From NCBI RefSeq assembly GCF_002864685.1, contig NZ_NMQZ01000003.1, positions 62,001 through 126,000 of the forward strand: a stretch of DNA of 64,000 nucleotides, given 5' to 3'. Position numbers and translations under genes: made by a program. Numbering within the stretch: position 1 is the first letter of the stretch; each line of letters opens with the position of its first letter. Origin of the DNA: Alloalcanivorax mobilis (GTDB lineage Bacteria; Pseudomonadota; Gammaproteobacteria; Pseudomonadales; Alcanivoracaceae). Below the pieces are notes generated by a model, which saw only the letters and a list, made by a program, of their open reading frames with translations, ran no database searches and was not told the DNA's origin. This document shows positions 56,277 through 64,000 of this stretch, piece after piece.

Positions 56277-57151
56277 CGCGCTTCTCTCTGCCGGCGCCGG
56301 CCAAGTTGAATCTTTTTTTGCATATCACCGGCCGTCGGCCGAATGGCTTCCACGAACTGCAAACCCTGTTCGCGCTGCTCGATCACGGTGACACCCTGAC
56401 CTTCGAGAGCGCCGAGCGATTGAGTCTGCGCTGTGACGACCCGGCCCTGGCCGACGACGACAACCTGGTGCTGCGCGCCGCGCGCCTGCTGCGCCAACAG
56501 ACCGGCTGCGCCGCCGGCGCCCGCCTGACCCTGACCAAGCGGCTGCCCGCCGGTGGCGGCCTGGGCGGTGGCTCCTCCGACGCGGCCACCGCCCTGTGGG
56601 GCCTGGACCAGCTGTGGGGGCTGAATCTCGGTGAACAGCGGTTGGCCGAATTGGGCCTGATGCTGGGCGCCGACGTGCCGGTGTTCGTGCGCGGCCGCAA
56701 CGCCTGGGCCGAGGGCGTCGGTGACCGGCTGACACCGGTGCCGCTGCCGCAACAGTGGTTTCTGGTGGTGGAACCGGGCATTAGTGTTTCAACCGCTCGA
56801 ATTTTCAACGACCGGCAATTGACAAGGCACACCCCCACCATTAAATTACCGGCCTCGCTTGGGGCGGCCACCCTGGAAACGCTGCACAACGATTGTGAAG
56901 CCGTTGCCAGACGCCACTTTCCCGCCATTGGGGAAGCCCTGGACTGGCTCCAGCGAGAAGCGGGTAACGCCCGCATGACCGGCACCGGCGCTTGCTGTTT
57001 CGCACGCCTGACCGGAGAGCAATCAGCGCAGCCATTGCTGCAGCGATTGCCACAACACTGGACAGCTTTTGTAGCTCGAAGCACTCAAATCTCACCTCTT
57101 CATGAGGCACTGGCGACGCTTCGAGCCACGCAGAATTCAGGTCAAACCTGA
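56273..57151 (+). CDS. ispE: 4-diphosphocytidyl-2-C-methyl-D-erythritol kinase
   Basis: A 292-residue GHMP kinase of the MEP isoprenoid pathway. The ATP motif LPAGGGLGGGSSDAATAL, the start LPAPAKLNLFLHITGRRP (sub-motif PAPAKLNLFLHI) and the C-terminal ARMTGTGACCFA are conserved. The ATG at 56273 overlaps the lolB stop. Codon use and GC fall in the last third (from about 56770), which is more AT-rich than the neighbours. The tRNA-Gln gene follows 13 bases later. Confidence 0.96.
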   Translation: MTRFSLPAPAKLNLFLHITGRRPNGFHELQTLFALLDHGDTLTFESAERLSLRCDDPALADDDNLVLRAARLLRQQTGCAAGARLTLTKRLPAGGGLGGGSSDAATALWGLDQLWGLNLGEQRLAELGLMLGADVPVFVRGRNAWAEGVGDRLTPVPLPQQWFLVVEPGISVSTARIFNDRQLTRHTPTIKLPASLGAATLETLHNDCEAVARRHFPAIGEALDWLQREAGNARMTGTGACCFARLTGEQSAQPLLQRLPQHWTAFVARSTQISPLHEALATLRATQNSGQT

Positions 57152-57164
57152 GGCAAGTTAGTGT

Positions 57165-57240
57165 TGGGGTATAGCCAAGTTGGTAAGGCAGCGGGTTTTG
57201 ATCCCGTCATTCCCAGGTTCGAGTCCTGGTACCCCAGCCA
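57165..57240 (+). tRNA. tRNA-Gln (anticodon TTG)
   Basis: A 76-base tRNA including encoded CCA. The acceptor stem is TGGGGTA/TACCCCA with discriminator G, the D arm contains AGTTGGTAAGGC, the anticodon loop TTTTGAT gives TTG at 57198-57200, and the T arm CCAGG-TTCGAGT-CCTGG is standard. It lies between ispE and prs as in Pseudomonas. Confidence 0.97.
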
Positions 57241-57292
57241 TATTTTCCCGCATCATACCCAAACTCATTAAGCCATTCCCCAGGGGGCGCCA

Positions 57293-58252
57293 GTGTCCAA
57301 ACTCGTCGTTTTCACCGGGAACGCCAACCCGGAACTGGCCGAGGCCATGGTCAAACAGCTGAACCTGCCCATCGGCGACGCCGAAGTGGGCACCTTCAGC
57401 GACGGCGAAGTGGCCGTGGACATCCAGGAAAACGTGCGCGGCAAGGACGTGTTCATCGTCCAGTCCACCTGCCAGCCCACCAACAACAACCTGATGGAAC
57501 TGCTGGTGATGGCGGACGCCCTGCGCCGCTCCTCCGCCGGCCGCATCACCGCGGTGATGCCCTACTTCGGCTACGCCCGCCAGGATCGCCGGGTGCGCTC
57601 CGCGCGGGTGCCGATCACCGCCAAGGTGGTGGCCGACATGATCACCGCCGTGGGCATCGACCGGGTGGTGACCGTGGACCTGCACGCCGACCAGATTCAG
57701 GGTTTCTTCGACATTCCCGTGGACAACGTCTACGCCACGCCGCTGATCGTCGCCGACATCGAGCGCCAGAAGCACGACGACCTGATGGTGGTGAGCCCGG
57801 ACGTGGGCGGCGTGGTGCGCGCCCGCGCCCTGGCCAAGCAACTCAACGACGCGGACCTGGCGATCATCGACAAACGCCGCCCCAAGGCCAACGAATCCCA
57901 GGTGATGCACATCATCGGTGAAGTCGAAGGCCGCACCTGCGTGCTGGTGGACGACATCGTCGACACCGCCGGCACCCTGTGCAAAGCCGCCCAGGCCCTC
58001 AAGGACCACGGCGCCGCCAAGGTGTTCGCCTACTGTACCCACCCGGTGCTCTCCGGCCCGGCGATCAAGAACATCGCCGCCAGCGCCATGGACCAGCTGG
58101 TGGTCACCGACACCATCCCTCTCAGCGAAGAAGCCCGGCGCTGCGGCAACATCCGCGTGCTCAACCTGGCGCCGATGCTCGCCGAGACCATCCGCCGGGT
58201 AAACAACGAAGAATCCCTGTCCGCCATGTTCGACAGGTTGGAGTTGGTTTAA
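57293..58252 (+). CDS. prs: Ribose-phosphate pyrophosphokinase
   Basis: A 319-residue PRPP synthase (class I) giving PRPP for nucleotides, His, Trp and NAD. The PRPP-binding signature [12 protein letters not shown], the flexible-loop/ATP motif [10 protein letters not shown] and [14 protein letters not shown] are intact. It starts at GTG (57293) with CCAGGGGG upstream. The stop is followed after 3 bases by a heptamer hairpin. Confidence 0.98.
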   Translation: MSKLVVFTGNANPELAEAMVKQLNLPIGDAEVGTFSDGEVAVDIQENVRGKDVFIVQSTCQPTNNNLMELLVMADALRRSSAGRITAVMPYFGYARQDRRVRSARVPITAKVVADMITAVGIDRVVTVDLHADQIQGFFDIPVDNVYATPLIVADIERQKHDDLMVVSPDVGGVVRARALAKQLNDADLAIIDKRRPKANESQVMHIIGEVEGRTCVLVDDIVDTAGTLCKAAQALKDHGAAKVFAYCTHPVLSGPAIKNIAASAMDQLVVTDTIPLSEEARRCGNIRVLNLAPMLAETIRRVNNEESLSAMFDRLELV

Positions 58253-58255
58253 GGC

Positions 58256-58419
58256 GGTTGAAAGTTGCAGGTTAAAAGTTGAAAGCGCGGCCAGGCTCTT
58301 CTGCCCGCGTTCAGCATCGGAGGCCGCGCCCATCGCCTGGACGCGGCCTCTTGCGTTTCGGCGACGCCCCTCTGATCACGCGCCTTCAACTTTTAACTTG
58401 TCACTTTTAACTTCCAACC
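58256..58419. repeat. Heptamer hairpin (GTTAAAA type), copy B
   Basis: The left arm (58256-58289) consists of GTTGAAA/GTTGCAG/GTTAAAA units ending GCGCG. The right arm (58379-58419) is the complementary series with one extra unit. Between them is an inner hairpin GAGGCCGCG/CGCGGCCTC. Same design as copy A, including the inner GC-rich hairpin. It fills most of the prs-rplY gap; a CATAAT -10-like hexamer for rplY lies at 58451-58456. Confidence 0.85.
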
Positions 58420-58545
58420 CCAACGTCTGGCCTCCTGGCCAGATTTCCGGCATAATCCGCCCCCTTCCGGGCATCCGTCCGGGGTTATCAATCTCTTCGT
58501 CGCGCCTGGTCGCGGGGTGGCGGGGGGCATAACGGAGACATCATC

Positions 58546-59202
58546 ATGTCCAATGCATTTACGCTGACTGCTGAAAACCGCAGCCACGCGGGGAAAGGTG
58601 CGAGCCGCCGCCTGCGTCGTCTGCACAATAAAGTCCCGGGTATCATCTACGGCGGCGAAGCCGAGCCGGTGATGGTTTCCCTGGAAATGCGCGAACTGAA
58701 GAAAGCCCTGGAAACCGAGGCCTTCTACAGCCACGTGCTGACCCTGAAACTGGATGGCAAAGAGCAGCAGGCGGTCCTGCGGGATCTGCAGCGCCACCCG
58801 GCCACCGGTTTCCCCGCCCACATCGACTTCCTGCGTGTGGATCAGAGCCACAAGATCACCATGGTGGTACCGCTGCACTTCACCAACGAAGAGAAGTGCA
58901 TTGGCGTGAAGAAACAAGGTGGCGAAATCCACCACAACATCGCCGAAGTGGAAGTGAGCTGTCTGCCGCAGAACCTGCCGGAATACCTCACCGTGGACAT
59001 GACCGCGGTGGAGCTGGACCAGGTGATTCACCTGTCCGACGTGAAACTGCCCGCCGGCGTGGAACTGACCCAACTGGCCCTGGGCGAAGACCACGACCAG
59101 CCGGTGGCCGCGGTACACACTCCGAAAGTGCGTGCCAGCGCCGACAGTGACGAAGAAGAAGCCGCCAGCGGCGGTGACGCCGAAGCCTCCGACGAGGATT
59201 GA
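58546..59202 (+). CDS. rplY: 50S ribosomal protein L25/general stress protein Ctc
   Basis: A 218-residue long-form L25 (Ctc type): the N-terminal 5S-rRNA-binding L25 domain (about 1-95, start [15 protein letters not shown]), a C-terminal TL5 beta domain (about 100-190), and an acidic tail of Asp/Glu/Ser. ACGGAGA precedes the ATG. It lies between prs and pth, the conserved order. Confidence 0.97.
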   Translation: MSNAFTLTAENRSHAGKGASRRLRRLHNKVPGIIYGGEAEPVMVSLEMRELKKALETEAFYSHVLTLKLDGKEQQAVLRDLQRHPATGFPAHIDFLRVDQSHKITMVVPLHFTNEEKCIGVKKQGGEIHHNIAEVEVSCLPQNLPEYLTVDMTAVELDQVIHLSDVKLPAGVELTQLALGEDHDQPVAAVHTPKVRASADSDEEEAASGGDAEASDED

Positions 59203-59210
59203 TCAGCGTC

Positions 59211-59798
59211 GTGGCGGAGTCGGTTCGACTGATCGTGGGCCTGGGTAACCCGGGCCCCGAATACGACGCCACCCGCCACAACGCCGGTGTCTGGTACATC
59301 GACGCCCTGGCCCGTGCCCAGGGCGTTTTTCTGAACGAAGACAAGAAGTATTTCGGCCTGACCGCCACCTTCCAGTTCGACGGTGAAACGGTCCGCCTGC
59401 TGGTGCCCAACACCTTTATGAATCGCAGTGGCCAGGCCACCTCGGCCCTCGCCAACTTCTTCAAGATCCCGCCTTCGCAAATGCTGGTCGCCCACGACGA
59501 ACTGGATCTGCCGCCCGGTGTGGCGCGCTTCAAACAGGGCGGCGGCCACGGCGGCCACAACGGCCTGCGCGACATCATCGCGCGCCACGGCAACAGCCGT
59601 GATTTCCATCGTCTGCGCATCGGCATCGGCCACCCCGGCAGCGCCGACCTGGTGACGCCTCACGTGCTCAACAAACCCTCAAGACACGACCGCGACCTGA
59701 TCGACAAAGCCATCGACGAAGCGGTCCGCCACACACCGGACCTGTTACGCGGTGAGCTGAACGCGGCGATGAATGGGTTGAATGGGTTTCGGGCTTAA
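59211..59798 (+). CDS. pth: Peptidyl-tRNA hydrolase
   Basis: A 195-residue Pth that recycles peptidyl-tRNA. The start [21 protein letters not shown] with catalytic histidine in [16 protein letters not shown] and [10 protein letters not shown] are intact. The start codon is uncertain: GTG at 59211 gives the family N-terminus ([10 protein letters not shown]); a TTG at 59199 overlapping the rplY stop is the alternative. It is the last gene before a convergent GST. Confidence 0.95.
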   Translation: MAESVRLIVGLGNPGPEYDATRHNAGVWYIDALARAQGVFLNEDKKYFGLTATFQFDGETVRLLVPNTFMNRSGQATSALANFFKIPPSQMLVAHDELDLPPGVARFKQGGGHGGHNGLRDIIARHGNSRDFHRLRIGIGHPGSADLVTPHVLNKPSRHDRDLIDKAIDEAVRHTPDLLRGELNAAMNGLNGFRA

Positions 59799-59804
59799 CT
59801 GAAT

Positions 59805-59920
59805 AAAACCGTTGAAAGTTAAAAGTTGAAAGAACCCGCCCCCTGCGATGCAGCGCGGGCAGCACGGCGCCGGCGGGATCTCGCGCCTTCCCGCGTTTTA
59901 ACTTTTAACTTTCGGTTTTT
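59805..59920. repeat. Heptamer hairpin (GTTAAAA type), copy C, between convergent genes
   Basis: The left arm (59805-59832) begins 6 bases after the pth stop; the right arm (59894-59920) ends inside the stop codon of the convergent GST gene. The arms pair AAAACCG, then AAAGTTAAAAGTT units. The right arm ends in CGGTTTTT, so it can act as a two-way terminator. Confidence 0.8.
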
Positions 59921-60659
59921 ACCGGTCGGTCCGATAGCGCTCCAACACCCAACGGCCCACCGGCCGCTCACGCAAATCCGCCAGTTGTTTGTCCAGCGCC
60001 GGCGGCAGGCTGCCTTCGGCGAACATGTCCCAGGGTGTGCCGGGCGGCGCGACCAGTGGCGCCAGCAGGCTGGCGGCGGCGATGTCCGCCAGGCTCAAGC
60101 GCCCGCCCACCAGGTACTCGCCGCCGCTGCGCGTCAATTGCGCCTCCAGCATGGCCAGCCCCTCTTCCAGACGCTGCTCCGAGCGCATCACCGCCTTCGG
60201 CTCGATGCGGTAAAGCCGCCGCGTCCCCTCGCGGGTGATCGGCGTCAGCCAACGCTGAATCGGTGCCGGCAGCCGGTAAGGATCGAGCATCGCATTCATC
60301 ACCTCCGGGCGATCAATCACCTGACCATAGAGCCAGCGGCGCACGTGCACGCCGTAACGGTCCATCTGCTGTTCAAGCTCGATCATCGCGGCGCGCTGGT
60401 CGGCATCGGCCGGGGTCAGGCTGCGCTCCGGGTAATACTTCTCCAGGTAATAGGCGATTTTGGTGGAATCGCCCACCACCCGCTTGCCATCACGCAGAAT
60501 CGGCAGCGTGTTGATGCGCGCCAACCATTGGCTGCGCAGCCGGTGCGGGCCGGGCAGCAGGTTGCGAATGCGGTATTCCAGCCCCTTGTGGTCAAGCTGC
60601 CAGCGCGACTTCTCGCAGTAGTGAGAAATCGGAAACTGATAGAGGATACGCTCGCTCAT
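59919..60659 (-). CDS. Glutathione S-transferase-like protein
   Basis: A 246-residue GST-fold protein. The N-terminal thioredoxin-like part has ISHYCEKSRWQLDHKG, with a Cys-x2-Ser active-site arrangement, and GDSTKIAYYLEKYYP; the helical C-terminal domain has LSLADIAAASLLAPLV. Cys-type GSTs (omega/beta-like) usually do thiol transfer or disulfide reduction rather than conjugation. CAAGGAGGGAAGG precedes the ATG at 60659. It is convergent with pth; substrates are unknown. Confidence 0.88.
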   Translation of the reverse strand: MSERILYQFPISHYCEKSRWQLDHKGLEYRIRNLLPGPHRLRSQWLARINTLPILRDGKRVVGDSTKIAYYLEKYYPERSLTPADADQRAAMIELEQQMDRYGVHVRRWLYGQVIDRPEVMNAMLDPYRLPAPIQRWLTPITREGTRRLYRIEPKAVMRSEQRLEEGLAMLEAQLTRSGGEYLVGGRLSLADIAAASLLAPLVAPPGTPWDMFAEGSLPPALDKQLADLRERPVGRWVLERYRTDR

Positions 60660-60855
60660 GGTGTCCTTCCCTCCTTGACTGGCCAGTCTAGCCGCGCCCG
60701 CCCCGCCGAGGGACGGCGCCAGAGCCTGTGCCGGCGGTCTCCCCAGCAACCCGGGGCGAGAAACAGTTCTGGCAAGTGGCGGAACAACCGCCGTGCCGGT
60801 CGCTTTTTGGGCACGCCTTGAGTAGCATTGCGCCCTCGAAAACGGAGGTGCGGAT

Positions 60856-61947
<1,092 letters not shown>

Positions 61948-61967
61948 TCACTGCCCGAGGCGCACGC

Positions 61968-62459
61968 TCAAGAGACGGCACCGGCCTCGAACAGATTCTG
62001 AATGATCGCCAGCAAGCCACGGTGCATGATGCGCCTCTCCTCTTCGGAGAGGCCGCGCACCGCCACTTCGTTGAGTTCCTCGGCGATCGGGATCAACTCG
62101 TCCTTAAGCGCGCGGCCTTTGTCGGTCAGGTAGATGTGCAGGTTTTTGCGATTGCCATCCTGATGCCGCCGCTCGATCAGCCCCTTTGCCTCCATCGCCT
62201 TGAGCGCGGTAAACGTGGTCGGCTCCATCAGCCCCACCTGCTCGCTAAGCTCCCGCTGCGTCAATCCTTCGGAATACCAGAGCACGCGCAAAAAGGACCA
62301 GTGCCCGAAACTGACCGAATACTCGGCCAGCCGCACTTGTAAGCTCTTTGCTAATACCCGTGCCGCGTCGCGCACCAGGTGGGCGAGGCGGTCCTCGGGG
62401 AATTCGCTTTGCCAGTGTTCCAGTATACGTTGTGCGGCGTGATCGTCTCGTCGGCCCAT
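61968..62459 (-). CDS. MarR-family transcriptional regulator
   Basis: A 163-residue winged-helix regulator. The DNA-binding part is LTQRELSEQVGLMEPTTFTALKAMEAKGLIERR, shown by LTQRELSEQVGLMEPTT and GLIERRHQDGNRK (wing). MarR dimers are released by aromatic compounds. It is convergent with ychF and divergent from the semialdehyde dehydrogenase operon 548 bases away, with two matching palindromes between them. Confidence 0.93.
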   Translation of the reverse strand: MGRRDDHAAQRILEHWQSEFPEDRLAHLVRDAARVLAKSLQVRLAEYSVSFGHWSFLRVLWYSEGLTQRELSEQVGLMEPTTFTALKAMEAKGLIERRHQDGNRKNLHIYLTDKGRALKDELIPIAEELNEVAVRGLSEEERRIMHRGLLAIIQNLFEAGAVS

Positions 62460-62523
62460 CAGAGAGTCCGTCTCCTTTTCCGATTGCGGTCAATTGTCCC
62501 GTGCATGATAGTGGATTTTTAAG

Positions 62524-62535
62524 TTAGTTTGCTAA
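62524..62535. promoter_or_regulatory. Candidate MarR operator O2
   Basis: TTAG-TTTG-CTAA, the same TTAG-N4-CTAA layout as the site at 62758. It is 64 bases upstream of the marR start, where it could mediate autoregulation. Confidence 0.5.
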
Positions 62536-62733
62536 GTAAATTGTCTTGCCGCTGCCTCGTCCTGGGCGGCGCGCCGTGCCGCGCATAGACTTGCCGTTCC
62601 CCGCAGTTCGCTCCCCGTTCACGAAACTTCTCCCGCCTGAGCCCGCCAATCCGCACCCCGGAAAATCGTCATACCAGCACGAGCCGCGCCCTTTTTGTCG
62701 TTTCCGGTGCCAGAAAAACCCAAAAAAAAGAAG

Positions 62734-62761
62734 TTGACAGCCCACTGGCAATTTATATTAG
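62734..62761 (+). promoter_or_regulatory. Promoter of the semialdehyde dehydrogenase operon
   Basis: A consensus -35 TTGACA (62734-62739) and TATTAG (62756-62761) at 16-base spacing. The operator palindrome at 62758 overlaps the -10 element, an arrangement fit for repression. The remaining leader to 63007 (about 245 bases) contains no gene that I can see. Confidence 0.6.
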
Positions 62762-62769
62762 ATATCTAA
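62758..62769. promoter_or_regulatory. Candidate MarR operator O1
   Basis: A perfect 12-bp palindrome TTAGATATCTAA overlapping the -10 of the plus-strand promoter, followed by a further CTTAGAT half-site. Confidence 0.55.
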
Positions 62770-63007
62770 CTTAGATAGCGAAGCATTTGTCCGCAACGCT
62801 TTCCAAACCAGTATTGGCCACCCCAGTTTGGTGGTCAGGCGGACCTTTCCAACGGCCTGCCCGAAGCAACGAAAACAGCGGTTCCGCGGGTCGATCCGGC
62901 CCGCGTTTTTTCCGCCTTAATCAATTATTGAGAGGCCATCTCAATAGTTAAGAACAACAACGCACGGCATCGCGATGCGCTCGCGGTGCCGGCAGACGGA
63001 GCCAGCC

Positions 63008-64000
63008 ATGCAACAGATCAGGCACTTCATCAACGGCGAGTATGTGGAGTCCTCCAGCGGCCGCCGTTTCGACGATATCAACCCCGCCAATGGCGAGCGC
63101 ATCGCCGAAGTGCACGAAGGCGGCCAGCGCGAGGTGGATGCCGCGGTGGCGGCGGCGCGCGCCGCGTTACAGGGCGACTGGGGGAGCATGCCGGTGGAAC
63201 AACGCATGGCGCTGTTGCACAAGGTCGCCGACGGCATTACCGCGCGCTTCGATGAGTTTCTTGAAGCGGAGTGCCTGGACACCGGCAAACCCGCCGCCCT
63301 CGCCTCGCACATCGACATTCCCCGTGGCGCCGCCAACTTCAAAGTGTTCGCCGATCTGGTCAAGAACGTCGCCACCGAGAGCTTTGTGACCGATACCCCG
63401 GACGGCCACGGCGCGCTCAATTACGCGGTGCGCAAACCCCGCGGCGTGATCGCGGTGGTGGCGCCTTGGAACCTGCCGCTGCTGCTGATGACCTGGAAAG
63501 TGGGCCCGGCGCTGGCCTGCGGCAACACCGTGGTGGTCAAACCCTCGGAAGAAACCCCGCATACCGCGGCTCTGCTTGGCGAGGTGATGAACCAGGCCGG
63601 CATTCCCAAAGGGGTCTATAACGTGGTGCACGGCTTCGGGCCGCAATCCGCTGGTGAATACCTGACCCGCCATCCGCACATCGACGGCATCACCTTCACC
63701 GGCGAAACCGGCACCGGCCGCGCCATCATGCAAGCCGCTTCGCAATCCCTGCTGCCCCTCTCCTTTGAACTGGGCGGCAAGAACAGCGCCGTGGTGTTCG
63801 CCGACGCCGATCTCGATAAAGCCATCGAAGGCACCCTTCGCTCGGCCTTCGCCAACTGCGGCCAGGTGTGCCTGGGCACCGAGCGCGTGTACGTGGAGCG
63901 CCCCCTTTTCGATGCCTTTGTCGCCCGGCTCAAACAAGGCGCGGAACAACTGCGGCCGGGCTGGTGGCGCGACGAAGGTGTCAGCTTTGGTCCGCTGGTC
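63008..64000 (+). CDS. Aldehyde dehydrogenase, 2-hydroxymuconic/2-aminomuconic semialdehyde type (cut by window edge)
   Basis: The first 331 residues of an NAD-dependent aldehyde dehydrogenase; the gene continues past base 64000. PWNLPLLLMTWKVGPALACGNTVVVKPSE, given by PWNLPLLL and GNTVVVKPSEETP, forms the cofactor site; FTGETGTGR and the catalytic glutamate in SFELGGKN and cysteine in NCGQVCLGTER are intact. The start MQQIRHFINGEYVESSSGR is like dehydrogenases of the meta-cleavage pathway of aromatics. ACGGAG precedes the ATG. The divergent MarR regulator fits an inducible aromatic-degradation operon, but the specific substrate is inferred. Confidence 0.9.
   Translation, partial: MQQIRHFINGEYVESSSGRRFDDINPANGERIAEVHEGGQREVDAAVAAARAALQGDWGSMPVEQRMALLHKVADGITARFDEFLEAECLDTGKPAALASHIDIPRGAANFKVFADLVKNVATESFVTDTPDGHGALNYAVRKPRGVIAVVAPWNLPLLLMTWKVGPALACGNTVVVKPSEETPHTAALLGEVMNQAGIPKGVYNVVHGFGPQSAGEYLTRHPHIDGITFTGETGTGRAIMQAASQSLLPLSFELGGKNSAVVFADADLDKAIEGTLRSAFANCGQVCLGTERVYVERPLFDAFVARLKQGAEQLRPGWWRDEGVSFGPLV

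Overview
This 64 kb window is GC-rich chromosomal DNA from a gammaproteobacterium. Gene content and order point to the Pseudomonas/Alcanivorax side of the group, and an Alcanivorax-like hydrocarbon-associated marine bacterium is my best guess (inference; no rRNA is present to confirm it). Two long blocks follow the gene order known from Pseudomonas: murA-ibaG-mla-kdsD-kdsC-lptCAB-rpoN-hpf-ptsN-rapZ-ptsO ... pmbA-yjgA ... tldD-nit-yhdP-maf-mreDCB-gatCAB (about 1-37.9 kb), and moeB-prmC-prfA-hemA / TPR-lolB-ispE-tRNA-Gln-prs-rplY-pth-ychF (about 49.8-62 kb).

Region by region. 1-2.4 kb: start of murA, ibaG and mlaC, with a low-GC HxlR regulator in the place where mlaB is expected and no mlaDEF. 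2.4-9.5 kb: KDO synthesis, the LPS transport bridge and ABC ATPase, sigma-54, the hibernation factor and the nitrogen PTS. 9.6-14 kb: mgtE, a membrane protein, pmbA and yjgA. 14.2-24.5 kb: a MuxABC-OpmB/MdtABC-type RND efflux operon and an MFS carrier, inserted between yjgA and tldD and bordered by REP-type repeats. 25-38 kb: tldD, nitrilase, yhdP, maf, mreDCB, gatCAB (rng is missing between maf and yhdP). 38-42.8 kb: a crotonase, a cyclic-nucleotide-binding protein, a hybrid histidine kinase with a LuxR-type response regulator, and a small exported protein. 42.8-45.4 kb: a four-gene operon for a DUF2282 precursor peptide, a DUF692 (MNIO) maturase, a DUF2063 partner and a DoxX membrane protein, i.e. 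a bufferin/GIG-type metallophore RiPP system. 45.4-46.3 kb: non-coding nested repeats. 46.3-49.8 kb: SDR, GST, TetR, then an ECF sigma factor with a DUF1109 (NrsF-like) anti-sigma factor. 62-64 kb: a MarR regulator divergent from a semialdehyde dehydrogenase that runs off the window.

The most interesting system is the RiPP operon together with the sigma/anti-sigma pair 3 kb away. An exact GTAACC-N16-CGAA motif, the promoter type described for Caulobacter SigF, lies upstream of the precursor gene, and a second exact copy lies at the start of the sigma gene. The second notable theme is non-coding: at least five stop-codon-proximal elements built from 7-bp tandem units, three or four of them folding into long hairpins, plus a modular repeat present as two inverted copies 20.5 kb apart.
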